The position numbers were made by a program, and so were the translations under genes. Under the pieces are notes generated by a model. That model made no database searches and was not told the DNA's origin. It saw only the letters and a program-made list of their open reading frames with translations. Shown piece by piece: positions 35,218 through 43,293 of a DNA stretch of 46,013 nucleotides (position 1 is the stretch's first letter; each line of letters starts with the position of its first letter). Origin of the DNA: Nitrospiraceae bacterium (GTDB lineage: Bacteria; Nitrospirota; Nitrospiria; Nitrospirales; Nitrospiraceae); the NCBI GenBank assembly GCA_013140715.1, contig JABFSG010000037.1, positions 1-46,013 of the forward strand. The letters run 5' to 3'.

Positions 35218-35844
35218 ATGAGCGAAATTGTCAGACTACAGTTGATTGGTCTTAGCGTGGTTGGGGTGGGCATTCTGGCTCTCCTCTTCATTCGCGGCAC
35301 GTTCATCCGAGTCGTCGGATTTGTCGCGATTATACTGGGCCTCTTCACGCTCGTTTCATTGTCGATTCCGCAAATGGCGTCCTTGCCACCGATTGAAGAA
35401 AAGTTCGACATTGCCACGGTCAAAACACCGACCGACATGGCGACCATCGGGCAGAAGATATTTTTCAGTAAAGGCCAGTGTGCGCTCTGCCATACGATTG
35501 GCCCCAGTGAATCGGCCCGCTGCCCAGACCTGAAGGGGATCGGAGCCAAGTTAAGCCGTGAGTTTCTGTATGAAAGCTTGACGAATCCCCAGGCCTATAT
35601 CTACCAAGACTATCGTGTGGAGGGCATGGCGAAGGAATATCCGGCCACGATGCCCTACATCAATAAGAATCCCATCGGGCTATCCAGGAATGAGATTCTC
35701 GCGGTGATCGCATTCTTGCAGCAGATGAGCGGTGAGCCGATTTCTATCGCTGTATCTGAGCTAGGAACGCCGGAGCCGGCCCCTGTCGTTCCGGCGCAGA
35801 AAGCAGCCGAGTCCAGTCCAGTAGCCGTGGCGCAAGCGCATTGA
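35218..35844 (+). CDS. Membrane-anchored monohaem cytochrome c
   Basis: A 208-residue protein with two hydrophobic segments (about 7-25 and 31-51), then a cytochrome c domain with haem site CALCH at 88-92 and a distal Met probably in PATMPYIN. A Pro/Ala-rich tail follows. The start at 35218 has a GAGGGG ribosome site. It comes 64 bases after the second CydA-like gene and 10 bases before the next cytochrome c, so it is co-transcribed with both. Confidence 0.9.
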   Translation: MSEIVRLQLIGLSVVGVGILALLFIRGTFIRVVGFVAIILGLFTLVSLSIPQMASLPPIEEKFDIATVKTPTDMATIGQKIFFSKGQCALCHTIGPSESARCPDLKGIGAKLSREFLYESLTNPQAYIYQDYRVEGMAKEYPATMPYINKNPIGLSRNEILAVIAFLQQMSGEPISIAVSELGTPEPAPVVPAQKAAESSPVAVAQAH

Positions 35845-35854
35845 GGAGGAATGT

Positions 35855-36574
35855 ATGAAGGGTGCATTGGTCACGCCGGTCATTGTGATGGTGGTTGTCT
35901 ATTTGCTGTTAAAGTTTGTCGTGCCCAATATCCCTGGCTCTGCGCCGCTGCCCTTCAGCGTCATTATTCTCTATATGATGCTGACCCTCTCAGGGATTGG
36001 AATGTTTTACACACTGAGCAAAGATTCCAAAGACGCCTTCTGGGGCCCGATGGAACGGTTTTTGACAGGAGAAAACATCGGTGGAATGCAGGCGTTGCGC
36101 TGGGGCCTCCTGATTTTGTTCCCACTACTTGTCGGTTGGCAAACCTATAGCAGTACGGCGGTCAGCGATCAGCCTCCAGGGGAAAACCGGACGATTCATC
36201 CAGCCCCGCCAGGTGAATATGCAGGCTTGTCGAATCCAGTGGCAAAGACACCGGACGCGATCCAACAGGGGAAGGGTTTTTATGCCGCCTATTGCTCTCC
36301 CTGCCACGGTGGAAACTTCGATGGTAAGGGCCCTGCTGCAAGAGGGTTCAATCCTCCCCCGGCAAACTTCGCCGATCCAACGACAATCGCTATGCTCCAG
36401 GAGAGCTATCTTTTCTGGCGCATCAAGAAGGGTGGCGTCGGACTCCCCATCGAAGGGATGCCCTGGAAATCCGCGATGCCACGCTGGGAAGTCGAACTTC
36501 CGGACGAATGGATTTGGAAGATCATCATGGGCGAGTACGATGGAGCGCATCAATCACCGAGGACGTGGGAGTAG
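35855..36574 (+). CDS. Membrane-anchored monohaem cytochrome c
   Basis: A 239-residue protein with three hydrophobic segments (about 6-24, 34-53 and 80-97), followed by a cytochrome c domain with haem site CSPCH at 147-151 and likely distal Met in IEGMPWK or SAMPRWE. TGAGGAGGAA provides a strong ribosome site; an out-of-frame ATG four bases earlier is ignored. The N-terminal helices resemble those of the cytochrome c at 29112 in arrangement. It is part of the same operon. Confidence 0.9.
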   Translation: MKGALVTPVIVMVVVYLLLKFVVPNIPGSAPLPFSVIILYMMLTLSGIGMFYTLSKDSKDAFWGPMERFLTGENIGGMQALRWGLLILFPLLVGWQTYSSTAVSDQPPGENRTIHPAPPGEYAGLSNPVAKTPDAIQQGKGFYAAYCSPCHGGNFDGKGPAARGFNPPPANFADPTTIAMLQESYLFWRIKKGGVGLPIEGMPWKSAMPRWEVELPDEWIWKIIMGEYDGAHQSPRTWE

Positions 36575-36715
36575 GAGAGCGGGAAAACCGTTTTCGTCGC
36601 CTACAGCTCATGTCTGTTTGCAAAGTATGCGCGACCCAGCGGCGCTCGTTCGGTATGCATCGTAGAAGGCGCTAGCTCAAGCCGTAGAGCAGTGAGGAGA
36701 GAGAGGACAGAACTT

Positions 36716-37582
36716 ATGAAACGTGGATTGAATCAAATCCTTCCGAGCGCCATCGCGAGTGTCGGGCTGATTCTAGGATGTTTGATTGTGCAGCCGGTTT
36801 TCGCCGAAGAAAAAACTCCGGCGAGTGCACCGCCGGAATCAGCATCGGAGAGCAATGCGGTTAGCGCTTCGTTGGTGAAGGGTAGCCTGCCGACCGACGA
36901 TCCGACAGCGGCTGTGTGGAACACCGCGGCCCAGGCGAGATTTCCAATGTCGCCTCAAGTCCATTGGCCGAACCGAATTTTGGATGCCACAGTCAAAGAT
37001 TTGAACGTGCGTGCCTTGCACGACGGTACGAATGTCTCCATTCTGCTGGAGTATGCAGATCCGACGGAAGATGCAGACGATGCAGCCGCGGTTGAGTTCA
37101 TGGTCGGCGACAAAAAAGCTCACTTTGCGCATGGCCAACCGATGGCGCAGGTAGAAGGCGGTCCGGTCAATATCTGGTTCTGGAGGAATAAGGACGCCAA
37201 AGGCGTCGATATGAATGCCATGGGTTTTGGCACACTAAAAATACAGGAGCACCAGGACGTCCAGGCGAAAGGCGTGTATAGCAACGGTACCTGGAAAGTC
37301 GTCTTTACGAGGCCGCTCCTCACCGGACATCTGGAAGAAGATACGCAGATTGAAATGGGCGGCTTTATCAATATCGCCTTCGCCGTCTGGGACGGCAAGA
37401 AGGACGTCAGCGGAGGGATCAAGGAGAAGGGATCTCAAAAGGCCGTTTCATCCTGGTGGAATTTCCGTGCGGAGGCACCTCCAAATTATACCGGCTATTA
37501 CTATGCAGCCATCGCGGTCGGCCTGGCTTTTGGATTTCAGTTTTTCCTGATCCGTAATCTCAAGAAAGGGCATCGAGCATGA
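36716..37582 (+). CDS. Ethylbenzene-dehydrogenase-gamma-like haem b protein (NxrC-type fold)
   Basis: A 288-residue exported protein with a signal peptide (cleavage near PVFAEE) and a domain resembling the haem-b-binding gamma subunit of ethylbenzene dehydrogenase, the family to which NxrC of nitrite oxidoreductase also belongs. Landmarks are RFPMSPQVHWPNRILDATVK, a beta-rich core (RALHDGTNVSILLEYADP) and GGFINIAFAVWDG. Unlike soluble gamma subunits it ends in a TM helix (about 262-281) with a basic tail, so it is anchored. The ATG at 36716 has a purine-rich ribosome site. The next gene overlaps by four bases. No molybdopterin catalytic subunit is in the window, so it appears to serve the respiratory complex here. 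Confidence 0.82.
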   Translation: MKRGLNQILPSAIASVGLILGCLIVQPVFAEEKTPASAPPESASESNAVSASLVKGSLPTDDPTAAVWNTAAQARFPMSPQVHWPNRILDATVKDLNVRALHDGTNVSILLEYADPTEDADDAAAVEFMVGDKKAHFAHGQPMAQVEGGPVNIWFWRNKDAKGVDMNAMGFGTLKIQEHQDVQAKGVYSNGTWKVVFTRPLLTGHLEEDTQIEMGGFINIAFAVWDGKKDVSGGIKEKGSQKAVSSWWNFRAEAPPNYTGYYYAAIAVGLAFGFQFFLIRNLKKGHRA

Positions 37583-38604
37583 AGGCGGCCCCCTTATACG
37601 TAACGGGAGTGGTGGGTGCACTGATTGGCATCGGGGCCTTGGTTGCCGGGGGCTGTGCCAATGAGCAGCAGGCGAAGGGGCATGAACTGTATGGCCACTA
37701 CTGTTCGCACTGTCACGGTGATTCTGGGCGCCAAAACGAGGGATACAATTGGTCTTCGATGCCGGATCCGAAGCCCAAAGATCTCACGAACAAGTCAGAA
37801 ATGAGCACACTCAAAGACAAAGACATCTTCGATACGATTTACCGCGACATGAAGGACACGGGGGAAGGGGGCGACGAAATCGGTGACGACGAATTCGGCG
37901 TGCCCACCATGCCGTCGTTCAAGTACACCCTGTCGGAAGACGAGATATGGGCCATCGTCGGCTATGTCCGTGGCCTCCACGGCACGAAGTTAGAGTTCAA
38001 TGTCGAAGAGCGGAAGAAACAGTTGGCTGCAGCACTCGTCACAGCCCAAGGCAATTTGGAGCAGGCCACGAAGACCTATGAGGAGGCTGAAAAGAAAGCC
38101 AACGAAGAGGCCGAAAAGAAAAATGTGGATGTCGATGATGCAGCCTATGCCAATGAATTGGCTGCCATGGCGAAAGCGAAAAAAGAACTCGATGCAGCGC
38201 AAGCTGGGCTGAATAATTTTACGGCAAGACCTGGAAAAGGGGTGAGTATAGCCAGGCCAGATCTCACCGTGAAGCCGGCGGATGTTCCGAAGTTGGTAGA
38301 GCTCGGCAAGCGATACTATGAGGACAAGTATGGCTGCAACGGCTGCCATGCTATCGGCGGTGAGGGGGGTAAGGTCGGGCCAGCGCTTGATCGCGCAGGA
38401 TTCAGATTGAACCCAACCTGGGTCTATCGGTGGCTGAAGAATCCACAGGCAATGAATGCGGAAACTAGGATGCCGGCGCTCGGGCTGAGCGATGCCGATG
38501 CCAAGGCTGTGACGATGTATCTGACGACGTTACGCGCGGCTGGGAACCCTGAGGGTTCGTCCAACAAGCCGGAAGAGGCTCCGCCGGCCAAGCCGGAGAG
38601 TTGA
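37579..38604 (+). CDS. Dihaem cytochrome c lipoprotein with coiled-coil linker
   Basis: A 341-residue lipoprotein (lipobox AGGC, Cys26) with two cytochrome c domains. The first haem site is CSHCH at 42-46 with Met in PTMPSFK; the second is CNGCH at 253-257 with Met in TRMPALG. Between them, residues about 140-212 are a Lys/Glu/Ala-rich coiled coil, an uncommon linker that may hold the haems apart or make contacts in the complex. The start overlaps the preceding gene by four bases (ATGA), so the two are translationally coupled. It is the last gene of the cluster. Its stop is two bases from the convergent ubiA stop. Confidence 0.92.
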   Translation: MKAAPLYVTGVVGALIGIGALVAGGCANEQQAKGHELYGHYCSHCHGDSGRQNEGYNWSSMPDPKPKDLTNKSEMSTLKDKDIFDTIYRDMKDTGEGGDEIGDDEFGVPTMPSFKYTLSEDEIWAIVGYVRGLHGTKLEFNVEERKKQLAAALVTAQGNLEQATKTYEEAEKKANEEAEKKNVDVDDAAYANELAAMAKAKKELDAAQAGLNNFTARPGKGVSIARPDLTVKPADVPKLVELGKRYYEDKYGCNGCHAIGGEGGKVGPALDRAGFRLNPTWVYRWLKNPQAMNAETRMPALGLSDADAKAVTMYLTTLRAAGNPEGSSNKPEEAPPAKPES

Positions 38605-38606
38605 AC

Positions 38607-39506
38607 TCAGAGCAGAAATCCCGCGACTATTCCGATAAAGACAGCGACTCCTACCCACACATGTTGCTGAAACATGTGAAAGGCGGTGGGAGTCGTGACG
38701 GTTTGCCTCAGCTGCAAGGCTTGTCTCACGCACCATAGGCCGATCGCAGCGAGCGCTCCATAATAGATCCAGCCGATGTCGGCGAACCAGCCAGCCAATC
38801 CCAGCAGCAGCAGCATGGCGCAGAATACTGTGCCGACAGCGATCCACGTCGAGGAACCGAACAGCAACGCCGAAGATTTCACGCCGATTCGGCGGTCGTC
38901 ATCCCGATCCTGTAACGCATAGATCGTATCGTAACCAATTGCCCAACAGACCGTCGCAGCGAACAGACACCAGGCCGGGGCTTCAATCGTTCCACGCGAC
39001 GCGGTCCAAGCCATAATCGTGCCCCAGCCGAAGGCGATTCCCAAAATGGCTTGGGGGATATGGATAATGCGTTTGGCGAAAGGATAGGCGCCGGCCAAGA
39101 GGATAGCGATGGGACTCAGAAGGATTGTGAAGGGATCGAGGAACAGTACGAGTATTCCGGCCAGTACGAGAAAAAAAGCGAAGACGAGCCAGGCATGTGT
39201 GGGGCTGAGTTCGCCCGATGCGAGTGGCCGGACCCTTGTGCGGGTCACATGGCGGTCGAAAGATCGATCCGCTAAATCGTTTAGGACGACTCCTGCACTG
39301 CGCATCACAAAGGACCCGATGGCGAAGATGGCGAACAAGTGCAACGGAGGCATGCCGCGAGTGGCCAAGACCAAGGACCAGAGTGTCGGGAGCATGAGTA
39401 GCCAGGTCCCAGTCTGGCTCTGGAGACGAATGAGTCGGCAGATGGCCGACCAGGAAAGTTGAGGCGACAAAGGCGGCCCTGACTCCGCCGAAGAAGATTC
39501 GGTCAT
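38607..39506 (-). CDS. ubiA: UbiA family prenyltransferase
   Basis: Integral membrane aromatic prenyltransferase of about 299 residues. The two Asp-rich motifs are present: NDLADRSFDRH with RTRVRPLASGELS, and DRDDDRRIGVKSS, both needed for Mg-diphosphate binding. About eight or nine TM segments follow the UbiA pattern. It resembles 4-hydroxybenzoate polyprenyltransferase, but organisms that use the futalosine menaquinone route have a similar enzyme (MqnP), which is the main alternative. The ATG at 39506 is used; a TTG nine bases upstream is possible. It is convergent with the cytochrome operon with no room for a terminator between them. Confidence 0.9.
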   Translation of the reverse strand: MTESSSAESGPPLSPQLSWSAICRLIRLQSQTGTWLLMLPTLWSLVLATRGMPPLHLFAIFAIGSFVMRSAGVVLNDLADRSFDRHVTRTRVRPLASGELSPTHAWLVFAFFLVLAGILVLFLDPFTILLSPIAILLAGAYPFAKRIIHIPQAILGIAFGWGTIMAWTASRGTIEAPAWCLFAATVCWAIGYDTIYALQDRDDDRRIGVKSSALLFGSSTWIAVGTVFCAMLLLLGLAGWFADIGWIYYGALAAIGLWCVRQALQLRQTVTTPTAFHMFQQHVWVGVAVFIGIVAGFLL

Positions 39507-39599
39507 GGGGATCAACTTAGCCGAGGGCTGTTTGGGCTGTCAACGAGGCAAAAAGCGTGGCGCGTGAAGCGCGAGTTGGCTGGTTTTTCTTGTTTATTT

Positions 39600-39714
39600 G
39601 GTTTGTTTGGTTGAATGAGATTAGCCACATAAGAAAGATCGCTGGGTGGTGTGTTTAAGTGTCTTTCGTTTCTTTAATTCAGGTCGAAGAAACGTACTCG
39701 GAACCAAACAAACC
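39600..39714. repeat. TTTGTTTGG inverted repeat
   Basis: GGTTTGTTTGGTT at 39600-39612 is perfectly inverted at 39702-39714 (AACCAAACAAACC), with about 90 bases between. It resembles the AT-rich repeat at 16970 in word content and lies in the gap between the divergent ubiA and caspase-fold genes. Confidence 0.7.
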
Positions 39715-39753
39715 TGGCCGAGTTGTGCTCATTGGGTGCTTTTCTGTATAAGA

Positions 39754-41658
39754 ATGATTGTGCAGGTCATTGATTCAGCGCGTCATTCCATCTTGCTTCG
39801 TGCAGCCGCAGGGGTTGTCACGGGGCTCTGTATTGTAACCTTGATGAGCTGTGGGCTCTTCTCGAATCGCGGCAGCGCGAATCTCGGATCCAATCTTCCC
39901 CTCACCGTCCAACTTCGACCTGATTCCGGTATCGTCGGGGCGCAGCTTACCTATCGGGATGCGTGCGGTCAGAAGCAATTCTTGCCGATCGGCTCTCCCT
40001 TGCAGGACATGCTGAAGCGAAAGACAGGCCGTGTGTTTGAAAGGGTCTTGACGGATGAAACCGGATCCCTGTCGGCTCCCGATGGGTATGTCGATACATC
40101 GTTGGGTCCGGCCTATGTCGATCTTCTCATCCCTCGAAAGGTCGACAAAAGCTACCCTGCCACAGTCACTCTGGGATTGGACTTTGCATACAGGGCCACC
40201 GATGGAAGGGTTCTCTACAGTAAGAAGATTCAAAGCATCGGTCGTGGAGAAGTCAATGTTACTGCTGCCTCCTGTGAGGTGAAGGGGCTCGATGCGATTG
40301 CTCAGGAGGCCATGGATTATGTGACGGATGGTATGGCCAATCAACTCGGGACATCCAACAATATTATCGATGCCGCTCAAGCACGCAAGGCTGCCGGTCC
40401 CCAGGCAGCCGCATATACGAGACCGGCAGTTGCAGCGCAATCGGCTGTAGCCGTACCTGTGCCGGCTTCAGTGGATGGGTCTGCCACGGTGATATTTCGG
40501 GCGATTGTCAGGACCGAAAATCACAATCAGGTGCTCCATGCCGGTGAAGCAGTTGTGATCGAAATTGAAATCAAGAATGAAGGGCCTGGAATAGCACGGG
40601 CGGTTGAATTGTCGGTGGCTGCTACGCCGCCCTTGATCGAGGGGATTCCGAGCATAGTATCCGTCGGGGATCTGCAGCCCGGCGAGGTGAAGCGCCTCAC
40701 GTTGGACGGCAAGGCTGGAAGAGTCAAAGATGCAATAGAGGCGGAGCTGACGTTGACAGTGGGAGCCGGGTCTCCATCGGTTCAATTGCCATCCCCCAAG
40801 AAGTTTGTAGTGGCGACGAAGCCTGAATCCGATATGAAGGCTGTGGCACTGCCGATGGATGTGGATCATTTGCCGAAACAGACCGGCCTGCTCAAACAAC
40901 CCAAGGCCGTCGGCATTGTCGTCGGGGTGGGCCGATTTCGGGAAAGCGGTATTGCCAAGGTTAAGTATGCGGTACGGGATGCGGAAGTGATGGCTGCGTA
41001 CCTCAAATCGATTGGAGGGATTCCTCCCGAGCGTGTACGTACACTTCTCGATACCCATGCTCTCAAGGATGACCTGACGGAAGTCTTGGAAGAGTGGTTG
41101 CCCAAGCAGGTAGACCCTGCCACCGTGGTCTATATCTCAATCGTAGGAAGAGGAGTGGTTGAGTCCACCACCGGCGCAGTGTCGGTGATGTTATTCGACA
41201 GTACTGCCGCGTCCGGTGCGCGGCTCTATTCGCTCCGTCGGCTGCAGGACTCCTTGGCATCATTGCCGATCCGGCAAGCAGTGGTGATGCTCGACCTCTC
41301 ACTCGAACTGGCACCGGGCAGGGAGGTAGTAGATGGAGTGGTTCCCTTATGGGGACAGGGGGGAAGCGGGAAAGAAAAGATTATGTGGATGGTCGGCAAC
41401 CAGGTAGTCAAGGAGAGCAATAGTTATGACCCAGGCCGGCATGGACTCTTTACCTATCAATTACTCAAAGGCCTTAGTGGTGCGGCCGATCTCGATAGAA
41501 ACGGTACCATTCTGGCCGGCGAACTCTGCGCCTATACCAAGGGGCAGGTATTCAAGGTAGCCCAGGAGCAGTATGGTAGTGGGCAGGAACCCCTCTGTTT
41601 TCCGAGACCTGGCCAAGGGGCTTCGGTCCGGTTGCAGCCAGTTGCCCGGTTCAAATAG
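39754..41658 (+). CDS. Lipoprotein with caspase fold lacking the catalytic dyad
   Basis: A 634-residue lipoprotein (lipobox LMSC near residue 32). Parts in order: an N-terminal beta region (about 45-190), a Pro/Ala linker, an Ig/CARDB-like domain (about 250-360, with VIEIEIKNEGPGIARAVELSV) and a C-terminal caspase (C14) fold starting KAVGIVVGVG near 384 and continuing through YAVRDAEVMAAYL. Where caspases have the His of a GHG motif it has Arg466 (IVGRG), and where they have Cys after LDA it has Ser516 (MLDLSLEL). It is therefore probably a pseudopeptidase with a binding role on the envelope. The caspase match is by pattern. An upstream in-frame start (39646) is less likely. Confidence 0.72.
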   Translation: MIVQVIDSARHSILLRAAAGVVTGLCIVTLMSCGLFSNRGSANLGSNLPLTVQLRPDSGIVGAQLTYRDACGQKQFLPIGSPLQDMLKRKTGRVFERVLTDETGSLSAPDGYVDTSLGPAYVDLLIPRKVDKSYPATVTLGLDFAYRATDGRVLYSKKIQSIGRGEVNVTAASCEVKGLDAIAQEAMDYVTDGMANQLGTSNNIIDAAQARKAAGPQAAAYTRPAVAAQSAVAVPVPASVDGSATVIFRAIVRTENHNQVLHAGEAVVIEIEIKNEGPGIARAVELSVAATPPLIEGIPSIVSVGDLQPGEVKRLTLDGKAGRVKDAIEAELTLTVGAGSPSVQLPSPKKFVVATKPESDMKAVALPMDVDHLPKQTGLLKQPKAVGIVVGVGRFRESGIAKVKYAVRDAEVMAAYLKSIGGIPPERVRTLLDTHALKDDLTEVLEEWLPKQVDPATVVYISIVGRGVVESTTGAVSVMLFDSTAASGARLYSLRRLQDSLASLPIRQAVVMLDLSLELAPGREVVDGVVPLWGQGGSGKEKIMWMVGNQVVKESNSYDPGRHGLFTYQLLKGLSGAADLDRNGTILAGELCAYTKGQVFKVAQEQYGSGQEPLCFPRPGQGASVRLQPVARFK

Positions 41659-41709
41659 CGCTGGTAGGCTGATTTCTCATCTCCTATCTGCCGTTGAACG
41701 AAAAAATCC

Positions 41710-41738
41710 TTGAGGCGGAGAAAAAACCCGTGTAAGTT
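41710..41738 (+). promoter_or_regulatory. Candidate promoter for tRNA-Thr
   Basis: TTGAGG at 41710, a 17-base spacer and TAAGTT at 41733-41738, ending 18 bases before the tRNA. Confidence 0.35.
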
Positions 41739-41756
41739 GTGAGAGCTTACGCGAGA

Positions 41757-41832
41757 GCCGGCGTAGCTCAGTTGGTAGAGCAGCGGTTTCGTAAACCGCA
41801 GGTCGTCCGTTCAATCCGGATCGCCGGCTCCA
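41757..41832 (+). tRNA. tRNA-Thr (CGT)
   Basis: Acceptor GCCGGCG pairs with CGCCGGC, the D loop is AGCTCAGTTGGTAGAGC, the anticodon stem GCGGT/ACCGC encloses TTCGTAA giving anticodon CGT, and the T arm has the GTTCAATC loop. CCA is encoded (41830-41832). Confidence 0.95.
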
Positions 41833-42419
41833 AACCGCACTTCATGTGTGCCGTCGCAGTCAATCCTATCTGGGTGGCGGTACATCACCTCGGCAGGCGT
41901 AGAACTTTCAGAAGCATACAGCAGTCTCAGAAGGTCGAACCTGCATAGGTTCTATATCTATACAAACCAATCATCCTTCTTCTAGCGGACCTACGATCTC
42001 TCGCAGACTTTCATGACAGGAAAAGGAGTTGGAGTCTCATCTATAGGGGACTGCCCCTATTCCTGTAATGAATTTTCTCCTTACTTTTTAGCTAGTTATA
42101 CCTCTCGTGCCGATGCTGCTCTCTGCTCGATCCTTCTCAATTAAACTACCGGTCCAGGAACAGACAAATTCGGCATCTTGCCCCCCCCCTTCCGAGTTAC
42201 TTCCTTCGGGTCTTTTGCCCTGCGGCTATTGCCGTTATGCTTCTTCTATCAAGATGCGGTTGATTAAGTTCATCTGGTGTCTCATCCAAGCAAACAACCA
42301 GATGAGCTAGGTTAACCGGACAAGCTGCCAGACCTAATCGTGGTCTTCATACGATGACAGGCTCTTCAGCATCCTGCTGGAGCCAAGGTTTACGGGATGG
42401 AACAACAGGAGGGGACATT
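41833..42419. other. Gap with a nested hairpin
   Basis: No gene is supported in these 587 bases. ATAGGGG at 42043 pairs with CCCCTAT at 42054, and CAGGAA at 42017 with TTCCTG at 42060, forming a nested stem. A run of nine C is at 42181. The rest shows nothing I recognise. Confidence 0.45.
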
Positions 42420-42665
42420 ATGGATTGCAGACGCTGTCAGGGAATGATGATTGAAGCTCATTACATGGATATGGAGGGGACCTATGGGTTCTCGTACATG
42501 AAAGGCTGGCGCTGTCTGAATTGCGGTCATGTGGCGGATGCCATCATGGAGGCGAACCGTCGCTTACAGGAAGCGGCCATCCATGCGCCGATGCACAAGA
42601 CGCCTGAGTACGAGCGGGAGGCTGCGCAGCTCGAAGTCGAAACATGTACAAGGCTTGCCGCGTAA
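42420..42665 (+). CDS. Small zinc-ribbon protein
   Basis: An 81-residue cytoplasmic protein with two CxxC pairs, CRRC at residues 3-6 and CLNC near 33-36, that should bind one zinc. The remainder is a charged helix (AIMEANRRLQEAA). No defined family known to me. The ribosome site AGGAGGGG precedes the ATG at 42420. A receiver-only response regulator begins 69 bases downstream on the same strand, so the two may be co-expressed. Function unknown. Confidence 0.78.
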   Translation: MDCRRCQGMMIEAHYMDMEGTYGFSYMKGWRCLNCGHVADAIMEANRRLQEAAIHAPMHKTPEYEREAAQLEVETCTRLAA

Positions 42666-42733
42666 CCAGGGGACTCTCTGTACGCTCGCGAGTGTTATCG
42701 TCCCGGCACTGGACGAGAGGGGAGATCTGTGCC

Positions 42734-43096
42734 GTGGCCTTGATTCTTGTCATTGATGACGACGAGCATATCCGTGCACTTCTCCGTACCGTCCTTGAGG
42801 CGGCCGGGTACGAGGTCATGGAGGCTCCCAACGGTCGTATTGGGCTTGAATTGTACCGGCAAAGCCAGGCGGATTTGGTCATCACAGATATTTGCATGCC
42901 CGAGCTGAATGGGTTGGACGTGATTTTGGAGCTGACGCGCGGATTATTGGACGCCAAGGTGATTGCGATTTCAGGCTCACAAGGAGAACAGAGTTCCTTG
43001 AGTGTCGCGAAACTGTTAGGTGCGCACCAGACGTTCCAGAAGCCCTTTAGCATACAGCAGTTGCTGGGGGCAGTGCGGTACGAATTGGCCCATTAG
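42734..43096 (+). CDS. Single-domain response regulator
   Basis: A 120-residue receiver domain with no output domain, as in CheY or Spo0F types. The acidic pocket is IDDDEH, the phospho-acceptor Asp is in VITDICMPELNG, the Ser switch is in IAISGS, and the Lys is in FQKPF. The GTG at 42734 with AGGGGAG before it fits the family N-terminus (ALILVIDDDE). No histidine kinase is adjacent, so the partner is unknown. It follows the zinc-ribbon gene. Confidence 0.88.
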   Translation: MALILVIDDDEHIRALLRTVLEAAGYEVMEAPNGRIGLELYRQSQADLVITDICMPELNGLDVILELTRGLLDAKVIAISGSQGEQSSLSVAKLLGAHQTFQKPFSIQQLLGAVRYELAH

Positions 43097-43293
43097 CAGA
43101 CTGTTGAAGCAGTCCGTCGGCTTCACTCTCACGTCGTTCAGAGGGCTTCCTCCTTCTTGAATTGTTTTTCAGCACTTTGTGTACGGTGCGCTGTCCTCTC
43201 TCAGGTTTGCTGGCTTCATCCTTGCTGAATGGCTCCTTGCCAAAATTCGAGAAATAGTTGGCTGGATGGTCCAGAGACGCTAGCATACGGACC

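Noticed and set aside
41739-41948. Small frame over tRNA-Thr with VAQLVEQR-type peptide
   Set aside because: This is the known artefact of translating tRNA genes; the tRNA is complete.
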